A stretch of DNA of 64,000 nt. Origin: Kitasatospora sp. NBC_01287 (lineage in GTDB: Bacteria > Actinomycetota > Actinomycetes > Streptomycetales > Streptomycetaceae). This document shows positions 8,270 through 15,740 of the stretch, in pieces (positions within the stretch are counted from its first letter, which is position 1; each line of letters opens with the position of its first letter). The notes below the pieces were generated by a model. It was not told the origin of the DNA and ran no database searches. It saw only the letters and a program-made list of their open reading frames with translations. The stretch is taken from the NCBI RefSeq assembly GCF_026340565.1, contig NZ_JAPEPB010000002.1, forward strand, positions 248,001-312,000, written 5' to 3'. Both the position numbers and the translations under genes were made by a program.

Positions 8270-8491
8270 GTGGACCTCCGGATTGACGTGATGGTCTCTC
8301 GTACCACCCGGTGTACCGCCGCGACTGACCAGCCGTCAGCGGATCAGTACGTCAATCACCCGGAGGAGTGTCAGGACGAGCAGCACGCGAGGAGGGAAGG
8401 CACTGGTCCCTCGACCATCACCTTGATCACACTCAAGGGAATACGACACGCGAGGAATAAGCACCCTCCGCCGGTATAGCGAGCAGACAAC

Positions 8492-8534
8492 AACGAAGAG
8501 GACCGCCACCGGATCGGTGGCGGTCCTCTTCGTT
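8492..8534. terminator. Strong bidirectional stem-loop
   Basis: Two perfect 19-base arms (8492-8510 and 8516-8534) flank a 5-base loop. The right arm ends cttcgttt. It separates the minus-strand gene at 8539-8892 from the propeller gene's upstream region. Confidence 0.8.
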
Positions 8535-8538
8535 TCGG

Positions 8539-8892
8539 TCAGTGCTCTGACTCTGCCGGACCGGCTGGAGCGGGAAGCCTGCCGCTCGCGGTGAGCCGGT
8601 GAACGCTGAGCCTGACGGCGGCTGGGCGATGGGCGAGTTCAGCGGCCAAGGCGTCGGTGCCAAGGGCGGGCGCCTGCCGCAGCCGCTGAAGGACGAGCTG
8701 GTTGGTCCGGATGTCGGCTGCCCGTGCGAGGCGGTAGGCGCTGAGCGCGCCGCCGCCGGTGGCGAACAGGCCGAGCGCGGCAACCGTGTAGGCGTCGTGG
8801 GTCGCGGCGAGGATCGCGATGGCGGCGCCGAGGGCCGCGAGGCAGCAGCACGCTGCGAGCCCGGTGGGCCGGCGGCCGAGGCGGTCGGTCAT
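8539..8892 (-). CDS. Small membrane protein with C-terminal winged-helix segment
   Basis: 117 residues. Two hydrophobic helices (about 10-30 and 36-52) are followed by a cytoplasmic part with a helix-turn-helix-like pattern (LGTDALAAELAHRPAAVRLS, then VHRLTASGRLP). The same architecture recurs in the gene at 10750-11112. It may be a membrane-anchored DNA-binding regulator, but the family was not recognised. It is the last gene of the minus-strand cluster and is followed by a strong terminator. Confidence 0.6.
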   Translation of the reverse strand: MTDRLGRRPTGLAACCCLAALGAAIAILAATHDAYTVAALGLFATGGGALSAYRLARAADIRTNQLVLQRLRQAPALGTDALAAELAHRPAAVRLSVHRLTASGRLPAPAGPAESEH

Positions 8893-8935
8893 GGGCAGGG
8901 ATCGTCCTTCTCTACGGTCTGGCCTTGCTCGACGG

Positions 8936-9172
8936 TCAGCTCGGTGCGGGGTTCTCGGGGCCGGGCGTGCTGTGGAGGTCGCTGCGGAAGCCCCGGCCGA
9001 CGGGCTTCCAGTTCTGGAAGGTGGAGGGTCTCCAGCGGGGCCGGTCCGGGATGCTGTCGTCGTCGGGGGCGGGCAGAGCGCTCCGGCTCTTGCGGCTACG
9101 GGCCGCCCCGACGCTGATGCCCAGGTGGGCGGCGACCTCGGGATATCCCCAGAGCTGCTGGTCGTCGGCCAT
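8936..9172 (-). CDS. Excisionase/MerR-like helix-turn-helix protein
   Basis: 78 residues. The N-terminus LWGYPEVAAHLGISVGAARS is typical of AlpA/excisionase-type winged HTH domains that bind DNA near attachment sites or act as small regulators. PRWRPSTFQNWKP follows, the usual recognition wing with aromatic residues. A good ribosome site (GGAGGAG) precedes ATG. It could be an element excisionase, but no full-length integrase was found, so its partner is unclear. Confidence 0.68.
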   Translation of the reverse strand: MADDQQLWGYPEVAAHLGISVGAARSRKSRSALPAPDDDSIPDRPRWRPSTFQNWKPVGRGFRSDLHSTPGPENPAPS

Positions 9173-9234
9173 CGTGTCCTCCTCCGTTGTTCGGTGACGA
9201 GCGTACGCGCTGCCCGAGGGGGTGGACGTACGGC

Positions 9235-9270
9235 AAGGCCGCCCCTGCCGGTTCGGCGCGGGGCGGCCTT
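9235..9270. terminator. Stem-loop between small genes
   Basis: Perfect arms aaggccgcccc (9235-9245) and ggggcggcctt (9260-9270) around a 14-base loop, directly downstream of the gene ending at 9284. Confidence 0.65.
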
Positions 9271-9283
9271 CTGCTGGTGATGG

Positions 9284-9673
9284 TCAGGACGTGGCGAGCC
9301 GGTTGGCGAGGTTGAGCGCGGCGGTGGCGACGGCGAGGGCGGAGCACAGGCCGGTGGCCTCGCGGACCGTTGGGTGGACGAGGCGGGGCCAGTCGTCAGA
9401 GGCGGCGAGCCAGGAGGCGAGGTGCACCTCGGTGGTGGCCAGGCCGAGACGGGCGGTGACGTCCCAGCCCGCGCAGGCGGCCGGTTCCCACCGCAGGCTG
9501 ACGCGGCCGAGAGGAAGCTGCGGGGCGTCAGCGGGCAGCCACAGGACGCTGATGGGGGCTCCGGGCGAGGCGGGGGCAGTGCGGACGAGGGCGCCGCGGA
9601 CTCCGTGCGGCATCGGCCGTATGGCGAGGTGGTCGAGTGGGTGGGGCGTTCTGAGGTCGGTGTGAGAGGTGAT
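9284..9673 (-). CDS. Hypothetical protein, possible ATC start
   Basis: About 130 residues if translation begins at ATC (9671-9673), or 109 residues from the first ATG at 9613. The ATC sits six bases after a clear GGAG, while the ATG has no ribosome site, and the extra residues (TSHTDLRTPHPLDHLAIRP) look coding. The protein has Trp/Leu-rich segments (SVLWLPADAPQLPLGRV and EVHLASWLAASDDW) and no recognised domain. It may be distantly related to the neighbouring DUF317-like genes, but I cannot show that. Confidence 0.5.
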   Translation of the reverse strand: MTSHTDLRTPHPLDHLAIRPMPHGVRGALVRTAPASPGAPISVLWLPADAPQLPLGRVSLRWEPAACAGWDVTARLGLATTEVHLASWLAASDDWPRLVHPTVREATGLCSALAVATAALNLANRLATS

Positions 9674-9708
9674 GTGCTTCTCCTTCTTCGGGACCGGGAC
9701 GATGGCGG

Positions 9709-9921
9709 TCAGGACCAGGCAAGTTCCTCGCGGACGGAGGTCGGCAGGTAGCCCTCCTGACCGTCCTCGGCGATGAACGCCATGCCGTCGCGCACGATGA
9801 CGTCCGTGCCGATGTAGTGGGCGAATGGCCAGTCGGGGTTCACGGCCAACCGCAGGCGCAGGTTCGGGTCGACGTTCTGGAGCTGGGCGAGCAGGTGGCC
9901 GACGGTGAAGTACTCGGGCAT
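9709..9921 (-). CDS. Small hypothetical protein
   Basis: 70 residues starting MPEYFTVGHLLAQLQNVDP, with GGAG before the ATG. It is a short acidic protein of likely mixed alpha/beta fold (LRLRLAVNPDWPFAHYIGTDVIVRDG). Similar small proteins describing a single domain occur in phage and ICE accessory regions. The function is unknown. It is part of a run of co-directional small genes. Confidence 0.6.
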   Translation of the reverse strand: MPEYFTVGHLLAQLQNVDPNLRLRLAVNPDWPFAHYIGTDVIVRDGMAFIAEDGQEGYLPTSVREELAWS

Positions 9922-9971
9922 GGCGGTTCTCCAGGGGGTTTGAACGGGACGGGGGACGGGGGTGGTTGTGG

Positions 9972-10244
9972 TTACGGGAGGTCGAGGCGGAGCAGGTCGC
10001 GAAGGACCTTCGGCGCCTTGGCGGGCGTGGGGTGGGTGGCGAGGTGGCGTTTGCGGCATTCGTCGACGTAGCCCTTGCCGGAGTTCTTGAACTCCCAGGT
10101 GCCGCAGGTGCAGATGGCCTGGGAGTAGGAGCGGCCGGGGCAGTTGGGGTGTAGCGGCTTGCCGGTGCTGGTGTGCCTGTGGTCCGGCGGGCAGGCTGAT
10201 TCGTCGGCGTGGTGGTTGGTCAGCGGGGCGCGGTGGGCGGCCAT
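9972..10244 (-). CDS. Small hypothetical Cys/His-rich protein
   Basis: 90 residues. Cys and His residues in CPPDHRHTS, PNCPGRS, ICTCGTW and DECRKRH suggest a metal-binding ribbon. The ATG directly follows the TGA of the upstream gene (TGAATG), with GAGGACC in front, so translation is coupled. The family was not recognised; a DNA- or RNA-binding role is only a guess. Confidence 0.55.
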   Translation of the reverse strand: MAAHRAPLTNHHADESACPPDHRHTSTGKPLHPNCPGRSYSQAICTCGTWEFKNSGKGYVDECRKRHLATHPTPAKAPKVLRDLLRLDLP

Positions 10245-10676
10245 TCAGGTCCTCGTGGTCGGTGGGGCGATTCGCTCGGCGGGGGGAGCCGGTGGCCGGG
10301 CGGGCAGGCGGTGGCGGGGCTGGATGAGGATGAGGTCGTCGGCGGGCCAGGGGTCGCAGGTGTCCCAGGGCTGGCCGGTGGTGAGGACGACGGTGCCGTC
10401 CGGGCCGTCGACCTCGGGGAGGCCGCAGACACCGCAGCCGCAGGTCGGGTCGTAGCTCTCTGGGTGGGCCCGGTAGGGGCCGGGGGCGAGGTATCCGGTC
10501 CGGGGAAACCGTCCGGACCCTGTGGGTTCGAAGCCGGAGACGATCAGGTCCCCGGCGCGGACCTGGTCGGCGCGCACGATCCGCAGGCGAGGGCTGACGA
10601 GGATGCAGCAGCTCGCGTGGTGCTCGGTGGTGGCGGTGACCACCACCGCGTGGAACTCGGCGCGATGGGCGCTCGT
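10245..10676 (-). CDS. Hypothetical protein with CGCGVCGLPE motif, uncertain start
   Basis: About 143 residues from a putative ACG start (10674-10676) that lies six bases after GGGAG; no ATG with a ribosome site exists in this frame. The core reads RVRAGDLIVSGFEP... (about 45-60), then CGCGVCGLPEVDGPDGTVVL and PWDTCDPWPADDLILIQPRH. It looks like a beta-rich, ASCH/PUA-like small domain with a Cys cluster. The tail is Pro/Ala-rich and ends PPTTRT. The open frame extends further upstream, but that part overlaps another gene and looks non-coding. Confidence 0.5.
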   Translation of the reverse strand, partial: TSAHRAEFHAVVVTATTEHHASCCILVSPRLRIVRADQVRAGDLIVSGFEPTGSGRFPRTGYLAPGPYRAHPESYDPTCGCGVCGLPEVDGPDGTVVLTTGQPWDTCDPWPADDLILIQPRHRLPARPPAPPAERIAPPTTRT

Positions 10677-10749
10677 GGCGGTCTCCCTGCTGCTCGGCGG
10701 ACACCTCCCTGGGCGTCGGGCCCGGGGAGAGCACGCGGATATCGGTGGT

Positions 10750-11112
10750 TCAGTCGGCCAGCCGGTAGGAGCGCATCGGCAGCGACTCGCCCTCGGTCTC
10801 GCGGACAACGAGGCCGTCGGCGGCGAGCCGGGCGAGCGACTTGGCGACAGTGGCGTCACGCAGGCCCAGCGCGTTGCCGATCTGCCGGACACGGGAGCCC
10901 TCGGGTGTCTTGACGAGGTGGGCGACGACATTCCGGTCGCGGCGCAGGTTCAGCTGGTCGGCGTTGTTGAGGGCGATCGCCAGGCCGCAGAGGGTCAGGC
11001 TGAGGCTGGGCATGAAGGCGGCGGAGTTCGGCTGGACGGAGCAGGCTTGGAGCAGGCCGGACCCGGCGATGACCGGACCAGTGATGCGAGCGAGGACAAT
11101 GGCGAGCTTCAG
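10750..11112 (-). CDS. Membrane-anchored winged-helix regulator-like protein
   Basis: 120 residues if it starts at CTG (11110-11112), seven bases after GAAAGG; only 87 from the first ATG at 11013. The longer form adds a second hydrophobic segment (KLAIVLARITGPVIAGSGLL), giving two membrane helices. The C-terminal winged helix (VRQIGNALGLRDATVAKSLA then RLAADGLVVRETEGE) resembles ArsR/MarR-type domains. It has the same architecture as the gene at 8539-8892. A membrane-tethered DNA-binding protein is inferred. Confidence 0.58.
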   Translation of the reverse strand: MKLAIVLARITGPVIAGSGLLQACSVQPNSAAFMPSLSLTLCGLAIALNNADQLNLRRDRNVVAHLVKTPEGSRVRQIGNALGLRDATVAKSLARLAADGLVVRETEGESLPMRSYRLAD

Positions 11113-11140
11113 GGGAGGACCTTTCGGTGGGTGAGCTGGG

Positions 11141-11488
11141 TCAGCGAGAGGGAGTGGCGACTAGGGCGGCGAGGAATCCGGCGACGGCCTCGGCCGGGGT
11201 GTGGATACCGAACTCCTGCGTCCACGGCTGGGCGTTGGCGGGCTGGACCCGCACGCGCCAGACGATCTCGCGCTGCCAGGCGCCCGGGTCCTCGGGGAGC
11301 CAGCCGACGTAGAGGCGGCCGTCGGGGCTCGTGCAGTGGATGTTGGCCTCCGGGGTGTCGACGATCGGCCAGCCGAGCGCGCCGAGGAGTTCGAGCACCG
11401 GCTCCGCGCAGTGGTCGGAGGCGAGCCAGGAGCGCTCCTCGATCGCGGGGCGGAGAGGGGCGGGAAGGAGGTTGCTGGGCGTGTTCAT
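11141..11488 (-). CDS. DUF317 family protein, single domain
   Basis: 115 residues forming one DUF317 domain: LELLGALGWPIVDTPEANIH, then SPDGRLYVGWLPEDPGAWQR and the closing TPAEAVAGFLAALV. DUF317 is a streptomycete-enriched domain of unknown function, often in tandem. The ATG at 11488 follows GAAGGGAC. A promoter-like TTGACA with a palindromic spacer lies upstream, shared with the divergent gene. Larger paralogues lie at 13063-15625. Confidence 0.75.
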   Translation of the reverse strand: MNTPSNLLPAPLRPAIEERSWLASDHCAEPVLELLGALGWPIVDTPEANIHCTSPDGRLYVGWLPEDPGAWQREIVWRVRVQPANAQPWTQEFGIHTPAEAVAGFLAALVATPSR

Positions 11489-11536
11489 GGGGGACGGTCC
11501 CTTCGTTGACCTGCGGGTTTTCCCGACACCCGTACT

Positions 11537-11566
11537 TTGACATGCGGCATGCCGAGGTACGTAGTG
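11537..11566 (+). promoter_or_regulatory. Possible promoter with palindromic spacer
   Basis: ttgaca (11537-11542) is followed by a perfect palindrome cggcatgccg (11545-11554) within the spacer and a weak -10 around 11560-11566, in the 216-base gap between divergent genes. A repressor could bind the palindrome. The -10 match is poor. Confidence 0.35.
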
Positions 11567-11704
11567 GTTTCGGGAGGGTGCCCGTCTGCCGTGGGCGAAC
11601 TGGACCGGGACGGCAGGGCATCGGAGGTGCGGAATGGATCGACGAGCCGGATTGCTACACCAGGGCTGCGGCATCGGGCCGTACGGCGCCGAAGGGGGAC
11701 GAAC

Positions 11705-11971
11705 ATGGGGCAGCCGGGCAGAGGCCGGGACGGCGCGGCGCTGGAGCGCAAGATCCGCGCGGCGGGGCGGCCGTGGACGATCGGCGATGTCGTGATGGTC
11801 GCCGACGGGCAGTGGGCGGTGCCGACGAAGACCGCTACCGAGTACGCGCAGGACCGCCTGGCCGAGATGCGCACAGCGGACAGCCGGCGGGTGGAGATGA
11901 CGCTGGAGGAGCTGGCCCGCGCGGTGGGTGCCACGGATCCCGGCACCCACCGTGACGCGGACGGTAACTGA
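11705..11971 (+). CDS. Small hypothetical protein
   Basis: 88 residues starting MGQPGRGRDGAALERKIRAA with GGGGGAC upstream. It is the only plus-strand gene in the minus-strand cluster. The body (GDVVMVADGQWAVPTKTATE, then LAEMRTADSRRVEMTLEELA) suggests a small winged-helix or Arc-like fold, but no family was recognised. Longer upstream frames lack a ribosome site. It is divergent from the DUF317 gene, so it may be a local regulator; that is inference only. Confidence 0.55.
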   Translation: MGQPGRGRDGAALERKIRAAGRPWTIGDVVMVADGQWAVPTKTATEYAQDRLAEMRTADSRRVEMTLEELARAVGATDPGTHRDADGN

Positions 11972-11978
11972 CCAGGCG

Positions 11979-12467
11979 TTACCGCCGAGGCCCCGAGCCC
12001 AGCCCCGGCGGGCTGGTGGGCGCTGGCGGGGCGGGCTGGGTGGCCGGCATCCCGAGGGGGCGTGGTGCCTGCGTGGAGCGGGCGGTGGCGGCCTGGACGC
12101 GCCCGGCGCTCGGGTCGGCGCCCGCCTTGAGCGCGGCTTCACGGGCGTCGACGCCGTAGCGGATCGACTGGAGCGCGGAGTTGCATTCGGCGTGGGCCAC
12201 CCGAAGGTCGGCCGCCGCCTCGGTGATCCGGTTGAGGTTGTAGAACTCCAGCACCCGGCCGGGCCGGGTCAGCGCGTGCAGACGGTCCTGGAAGGTGAGG
12301 ACGTCGCGGTCCGTGCGCGAGAGAGCGTCGTGGGTGCGCATCACCGACGTCAGGAGCGGATCGTCGCCGGGCTTGCGGACGGCCTGCCGGTGGAGGACCT
12401 CGACGGGCTGCCCCCAGGCCCGTTCGATCATCGCGGTGGCATGGTCGAGGGCGGTGGTGTCGGGCAT
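11979..12467 (-). CDS. Hypothetical helical protein with C-terminal ARST tag
   Basis: 162 residues. The first 120 are probably alpha-helical (DHATAMIERAWGQPVEVLHR onward) with no known domain. The end carries VQAATARSTQAPRP followed by a Pro-rich tail ending GSGPRR, the same tag as in several neighbours with unrelated N-terminal parts. That sharing is the main clue to its role. It converges tail-to-tail with the small plus-strand gene that ends 8 bases away. Confidence 0.62.
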   Translation of the reverse strand: MPDTTALDHATAMIERAWGQPVEVLHRQAVRKPGDDPLLTSVMRTHDALSRTDRDVLTFQDRLHALTRPGRVLEFYNLNRITEAAADLRVAHAECNSALQSIRYGVDAREAALKAGADPSAGRVQAATARSTQAPRPLGMPATQPAPPAPTSPPGLGSGPRR

Positions 12468-12499
12468 CGGATGGCCTTTCAGCTTTTGGGCTGGCGGAT

Positions 12500-13036
12500 T
12501 CAGCGGCTGTGCAGGGCAGTTGGGGAAGCGCCGACAGGGGTCGGCCTGTCTGCGGGGCCGGTGTAGGCGGCGGTCTGTGCCGGTGGCCGGACGGTGGACC
12601 GGGCGTAGAAGGCCGCGATGCGCGGGTGGGGTGCCGGTGCGGGGGCAACGGCGTAGTAGTCGGCGGCCGTGAGGACCAGGTTCGCCTGGCGCCGCAGCGG
12701 CAGAGCGTCGATCTCGGCGAGGTAGGCCGGCAGCGCCGGAGCGAACAGGCCGCCGGGAGGCAGGCCGGCGGCCTCGGCCACCAGGCGGGCGGCCTCGGCC
12801 TCGATGATCGGTGCGAAGGACTCGTCGAGGTCGCTGAAGGAACAGACGGCCTCGCCGCCGCCGACGAGGGCCTCGGAGAACACCAACTCGTCATCGAAGC
12901 GGTGGACCAGGAGATCCAGCAGGGTCAGCGTCGCATCGTGGAGCTGGGTGGTGAGCGCCGCGTCCGAAGCCCAGACGGCGGGCGGGACTGCGGCATCGGC
13001 CTCGTGGGCAACGGCGGTTTCCGGAGCGTCGGACAT
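12500..13036 (-). CDS. Hypothetical protein with C-terminal ARST tag
   Basis: 178 residues. An acidic, helical body (LHDATLTLLDLLVHRFDDEL, then FAPIIEAEAARLVAEAAGL) includes DALPLRRQANLVLTAADYYA and ends in the tag IAAFYARSTVRPPAQTAAYT, then a Pro/Ala tail finishing LHSR. ATG at 13036 follows GGAAGTG. No domain was recognised. It sits directly downstream of the DUF317 pair and is probably co-transcribed with it. Confidence 0.62.
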   Translation of the reverse strand: MSDAPETAVAHEADAAVPPAVWASDAALTTQLHDATLTLLDLLVHRFDDELVFSEALVGGGEAVCSFSDLDESFAPIIEAEAARLVAEAAGLPPGGLFAPALPAYLAEIDALPLRRQANLVLTAADYYAVAPAPAPHPRIAAFYARSTVRPPAQTAAYTGPADRPTPVGASPTALHSR

Positions 13037-13062
13037 GGTGTCACTTCCGTTCGGTTGGTCGG

Positions 13063-13911
13063 TCAACGGGTGCTCCCGGCAAGGCCGGGCTGCGGAGCCG
13101 CTGGCCTGGCGGCCGTGGTGCAGGTGAGGCGGGCGGCTGGCGGGCGGAGGCTCGTGGTGGAGCGGGCGGTGGCGGCCTGGATGCGTGCGACCTCCAGCGG
13201 GCTCGGCGCGATTGGGGTCGCGGTGGCCTGGGCGGGCAGGTGGTCGAGGTCGATGTGCCGCAGGAGACGGTGGACCGGTGCCGGGTCGGTCACTGCGGCG
13301 GTGAGGCTCTGGAAGAGGTGCTCGGGGAGGCGGGAGGAGGCGGTGGCGTACCAGACGCCGCCGGGCGGACCGACCTCGAAGAGCCAGCGTTCGGTGCCGC
13401 CGGTCATCTCGTCCGCGTGCCGCAGGCGGTTCTCGCGGAAGTGGAGCCGGATCTGCTCGTCCGGGGACCGGTAGGTGAGGAAGGGGGTGGTCGGGCCCAG
13501 ACTCCAACCGTCGGAGAGGAGTTGGAGGCACGTGTCGACCCCGACCGCCCGGTCGTCTTGGTTCAGGTAGGCGTTGGAGCCGAGGGTATAGGCGTCGGCG
13601 AGCGCGGTGGTGAAGTCCTCGACGGCCTCGGGCGGAGTGTTGTGATCGAAGGTGACCAGCCACTGCGGCGGGGCGAAGGCGTCCGGGCCGGCACTGATCT
13701 TCCACAGCGTTGGGCCGTCGCCCTCGGGGAGGTGGGCCAGGCGGGCGCGTAGGTCCGGTGAGGTGACGAAGGTGTTCCCCGGTTCGTCCCGGCTCTGGGC
13801 CCAGCCGGCATCGAGCAGGGGCTGGATGGCGGCGGAGCCGTCGGCATCCGCGTTGGCGAGGTATCGGGGAGCGACCCGGTACTCGCGGGGCTTGTCGGGC
13901 GTGTAGGGCAT
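13063..13911 (-). CDS. DUF317 tandem-domain protein with ARST tag
   Basis: 282 residues with two DUF317 domains (about 10-115 and 120-225). Each has the pattern LLDAGWAQSRDEPGNTFVTS, PEGDGPTLWKIS, then PPQWLVTFDHNTPPEAVEDF. The C-terminus carries IQAATARSTTSLRP and a Pro/Ala tail ending AGSTR. It is a close paralogue of the next gene, from which it probably arose by tandem duplication. DUF317 function is unknown. Confidence 0.78.
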   Translation of the reverse strand: MPYTPDKPREYRVAPRYLANADADGSAAIQPLLDAGWAQSRDEPGNTFVTSPDLRARLAHLPEGDGPTLWKISAGPDAFAPPQWLVTFDHNTPPEAVEDFTTALADAYTLGSNAYLNQDDRAVGVDTCLQLLSDGWSLGPTTPFLTYRSPDEQIRLHFRENRLRHADEMTGGTERWLFEVGPPGGVWYATASSRLPEHLFQSLTAAVTDPAPVHRLLRHIDLDHLPAQATATPIAPSPLEVARIQAATARSTTSLRPPAARLTCTTAARPAAPQPGLAGSTR

Positions 13912-13931
13912 AGCAGGGTCCTCGCCGCGGG

Positions 13932-14801
13932 TCAGCGGGCTCGGCCGGTGAGCGCGGGCGTCGGAAGCACCGCAGACCGGGTGGCGGTGGTGTAAGCGAG
14001 CGCGGAGGCGCTCGCCCTCGGCGTGGGTGTCGAGCGGGCGGTCGCCGCCCGGATCCGCGCGACCTCCAGCGGGCTCGGTGCGGTCGGCGTCGCGGTGGCC
14101 TGGGACGGAAGGTGCGCCAGTTCGGAGGGCCGTAGGTACCGCTGGACGGGCGCCGGGCTGGCGATGGCGGTGGTGAGTGTGTCCAGGAGGTGGTCGGGGA
14201 GGTTCGAGGTGGCGGTGGCGTACCAGCGGTGGCCGGGCGGGCCGACCTCGACCGTCCAGCGCTCGGCGTCGCCGGCCATCTCGGTCTCGGGCCGCAGGTA
14301 GCCGAGCCGCTTGTGCAGTGCCAGGAGCCCGTCGGGCGACCGGAAGACGGCTGTCGCCCCTTCGCCCTCCAGACGCCAGCCGCGTTTGTCGAGGAGGTGG
14401 TCCGTCATGTCCCAGCCGCCCGTGTCGCCGTGCAGTACGGAGCTGGGCGCCGCAGAGTGGGTGGCGGCGAGGGCGGCGGTGAACTCGCCGACGATCTCGG
14501 GTGGGGCGGACAGGTCGAGGGTCACCTGCCACTCGGGCGGGGCGAACGCATCGGCGTGAGCGGTGATCATCCACAGGTCGCCGCGTTCGCCCTCGGGCAG
14601 GAAGCCGAGGCGGACCGTGTGGTCGGGCGAGGTGACGAGGACGTTGCCCAGGTCATCGCGGCTCAGGGCCCAGCCCGCGTCGAGCAAGGGGAGCAGACCG
14701 GGGTCGCCGGTGTGGGTGGAGCCGGCGAGGAAGCGCGGCTCGATCCTGTACTCGCGGGGTCGGGCGGCCCGGGGAGGTGAAGACGCAGGGGAGTTGGTCA
14801 T
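13932..14801 (-). CDS. DUF317 tandem-domain protein with ARST tag
   Basis: 289 residues with two DUF317 domains, clearly paralogous to the gene at 13063-13911 along the whole length (shared REYRIEPRFLAG, LLDAGWALSRDDLGN and SPLEVARIRAATARST). The tail adds AYTTATRS and ends TGRAR. The gene follows the other paralogue by only 20 bases in the same direction, and GAGGTACTCC precedes its ATG. Such duplication within one operon suggests divergence for different partners or substrates. Confidence 0.8.
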   Translation of the reverse strand: MTNSPASSPPRAARPREYRIEPRFLAGSTHTGDPGLLPLLDAGWALSRDDLGNVLVTSPDHTVRLGFLPEGERGDLWMITAHADAFAPPEWQVTLDLSAPPEIVGEFTAALAATHSAAPSSVLHGDTGGWDMTDHLLDKRGWRLEGEGATAVFRSPDGLLALHKRLGYLRPETEMAGDAERWTVEVGPPGHRWYATATSNLPDHLLDTLTTAIASPAPVQRYLRPSELAHLPSQATATPTAPSPLEVARIRAATARSTPTPRASASALAYTTATRSAVLPTPALTGRAR

Positions 14802-14821
14802 GGAGTACCTCTCGGGAAGGG

Positions 14822-15625
14822 TCAGCGGCGCCGCGCGCCCACAGCCGAGGCTGCTGCGGGCGGCGGAGCGGCAGGCGTGGCCGGGCGCTGGGCGGCCGGG
14901 CGTCGGGGCTGGGCGGGGGCAGTGGCGGGTCGCGCGGTGACGTGGGGCAAGCAGCGCGGGGGGATCTCACCCAGACGCCGCCTCACGGGCTCGGCACTGC
15001 TGAGCGCGAGCGCGGCGCGGGTGAGCGGGTAGAAGGGGACGCCGATGGTGAACTCCGCCTTCCATCGCTCCCGTTGGGCGCCGCCGACCATGGCCCAGGA
15101 GCCCGGGACCTCGCCCTCCAGCTCGGCCTCGTGCGGGTGCCACCCCAGCCGGTGGCGGTAGGCGGCATGCCCGTCGGGTGAGACCTGGTCGTGGTACCCC
15201 TTGGCCGGGGTCGGCTGCCAGCCGCGGTCGGCCAGGACGGCGGCCGGGCTGCCGGGTGGGTGGCGGACGCCGCCGTTCATGTAGTAGCGGGGGTTGGTGC
15301 GCAGGCCGTCGACCAGGGCGGTGGTGAAGGCGGCGGTGATCTCGGCCGGTGTGCCGTGGCCGAAGGCGGCTCCCCAGACAGCCTCCGAGGACGGTGTGCG
15401 GTAGCCGCGTACGGCCCAGCCCCCGTGCTCGCTGTCGGGCAGGTGGGCGATGTGGACGCGCTGGCAGGTGCTGACGTAGTGGACACCTGTGGTTGTCGTG
15501 ACCTTGTCCCAGTCCGCGGAGGCGTCCAGCGGAGCGGTGATCAGGCGCGAGTCGCCGGGACCGGCGAGGTGGACCGGGCTGACGAGCAGGGCGGTCTCGG
15601 GCGGGAGGGAGGTGAGGGTGGGCAC
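14822..15625 (-). CDS. DUF317 tandem-domain protein, long Pro/Ala tail
   Basis: 267 residues starting at GTG (15625) after GGAG. It has two DUF317-like halves: PVHLAGPGDSRLITAPLDA with HIAHLPDSEHGGWAVRGYRT, then LADRGWQPTPAKGYHDQVSP with RERWKAEFTIGVPFYPLTRA. The last 45 residues are Pro/Ala/Arg-rich, ending SAVGARRR; the exact ARST motif is absent. It is more divergent than the two neighbouring paralogues. Confidence 0.74.
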   Translation of the reverse strand: MPTLTSLPPETALLVSPVHLAGPGDSRLITAPLDASADWDKVTTTTGVHYVSTCQRVHIAHLPDSEHGGWAVRGYRTPSSEAVWGAAFGHGTPAEITAAFTTALVDGLRTNPRYYMNGGVRHPPGSPAAVLADRGWQPTPAKGYHDQVSPDGHAAYRHRLGWHPHEAELEGEVPGSWAMVGGAQRERWKAEFTIGVPFYPLTRAALALSSAEPVRRRLGEIPPRCLPHVTARPATAPAQPRRPAAQRPATPAAPPPAAASAVGARRR

Positions 15626-15740
15626 GGGCGCTCCTGGTGGTGATCGGGGAGCGGGCTCGCGCGCTGTCCAAGGCGGGGGACCTGGCGGCGCGCGAGCCCG
15701 GGAGGGCTGCGGCCGGGTCTGGGCCGGAGGGTCACGGTGG

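Noticed and set aside
9709..10734. A 341-codon minus-strand frame starting at GTG 10734
   Set aside because: It overlaps two better-supported genes in other frames; only its last 70 codons (from ATG 9921) have a ribosome site and protein-like composition.
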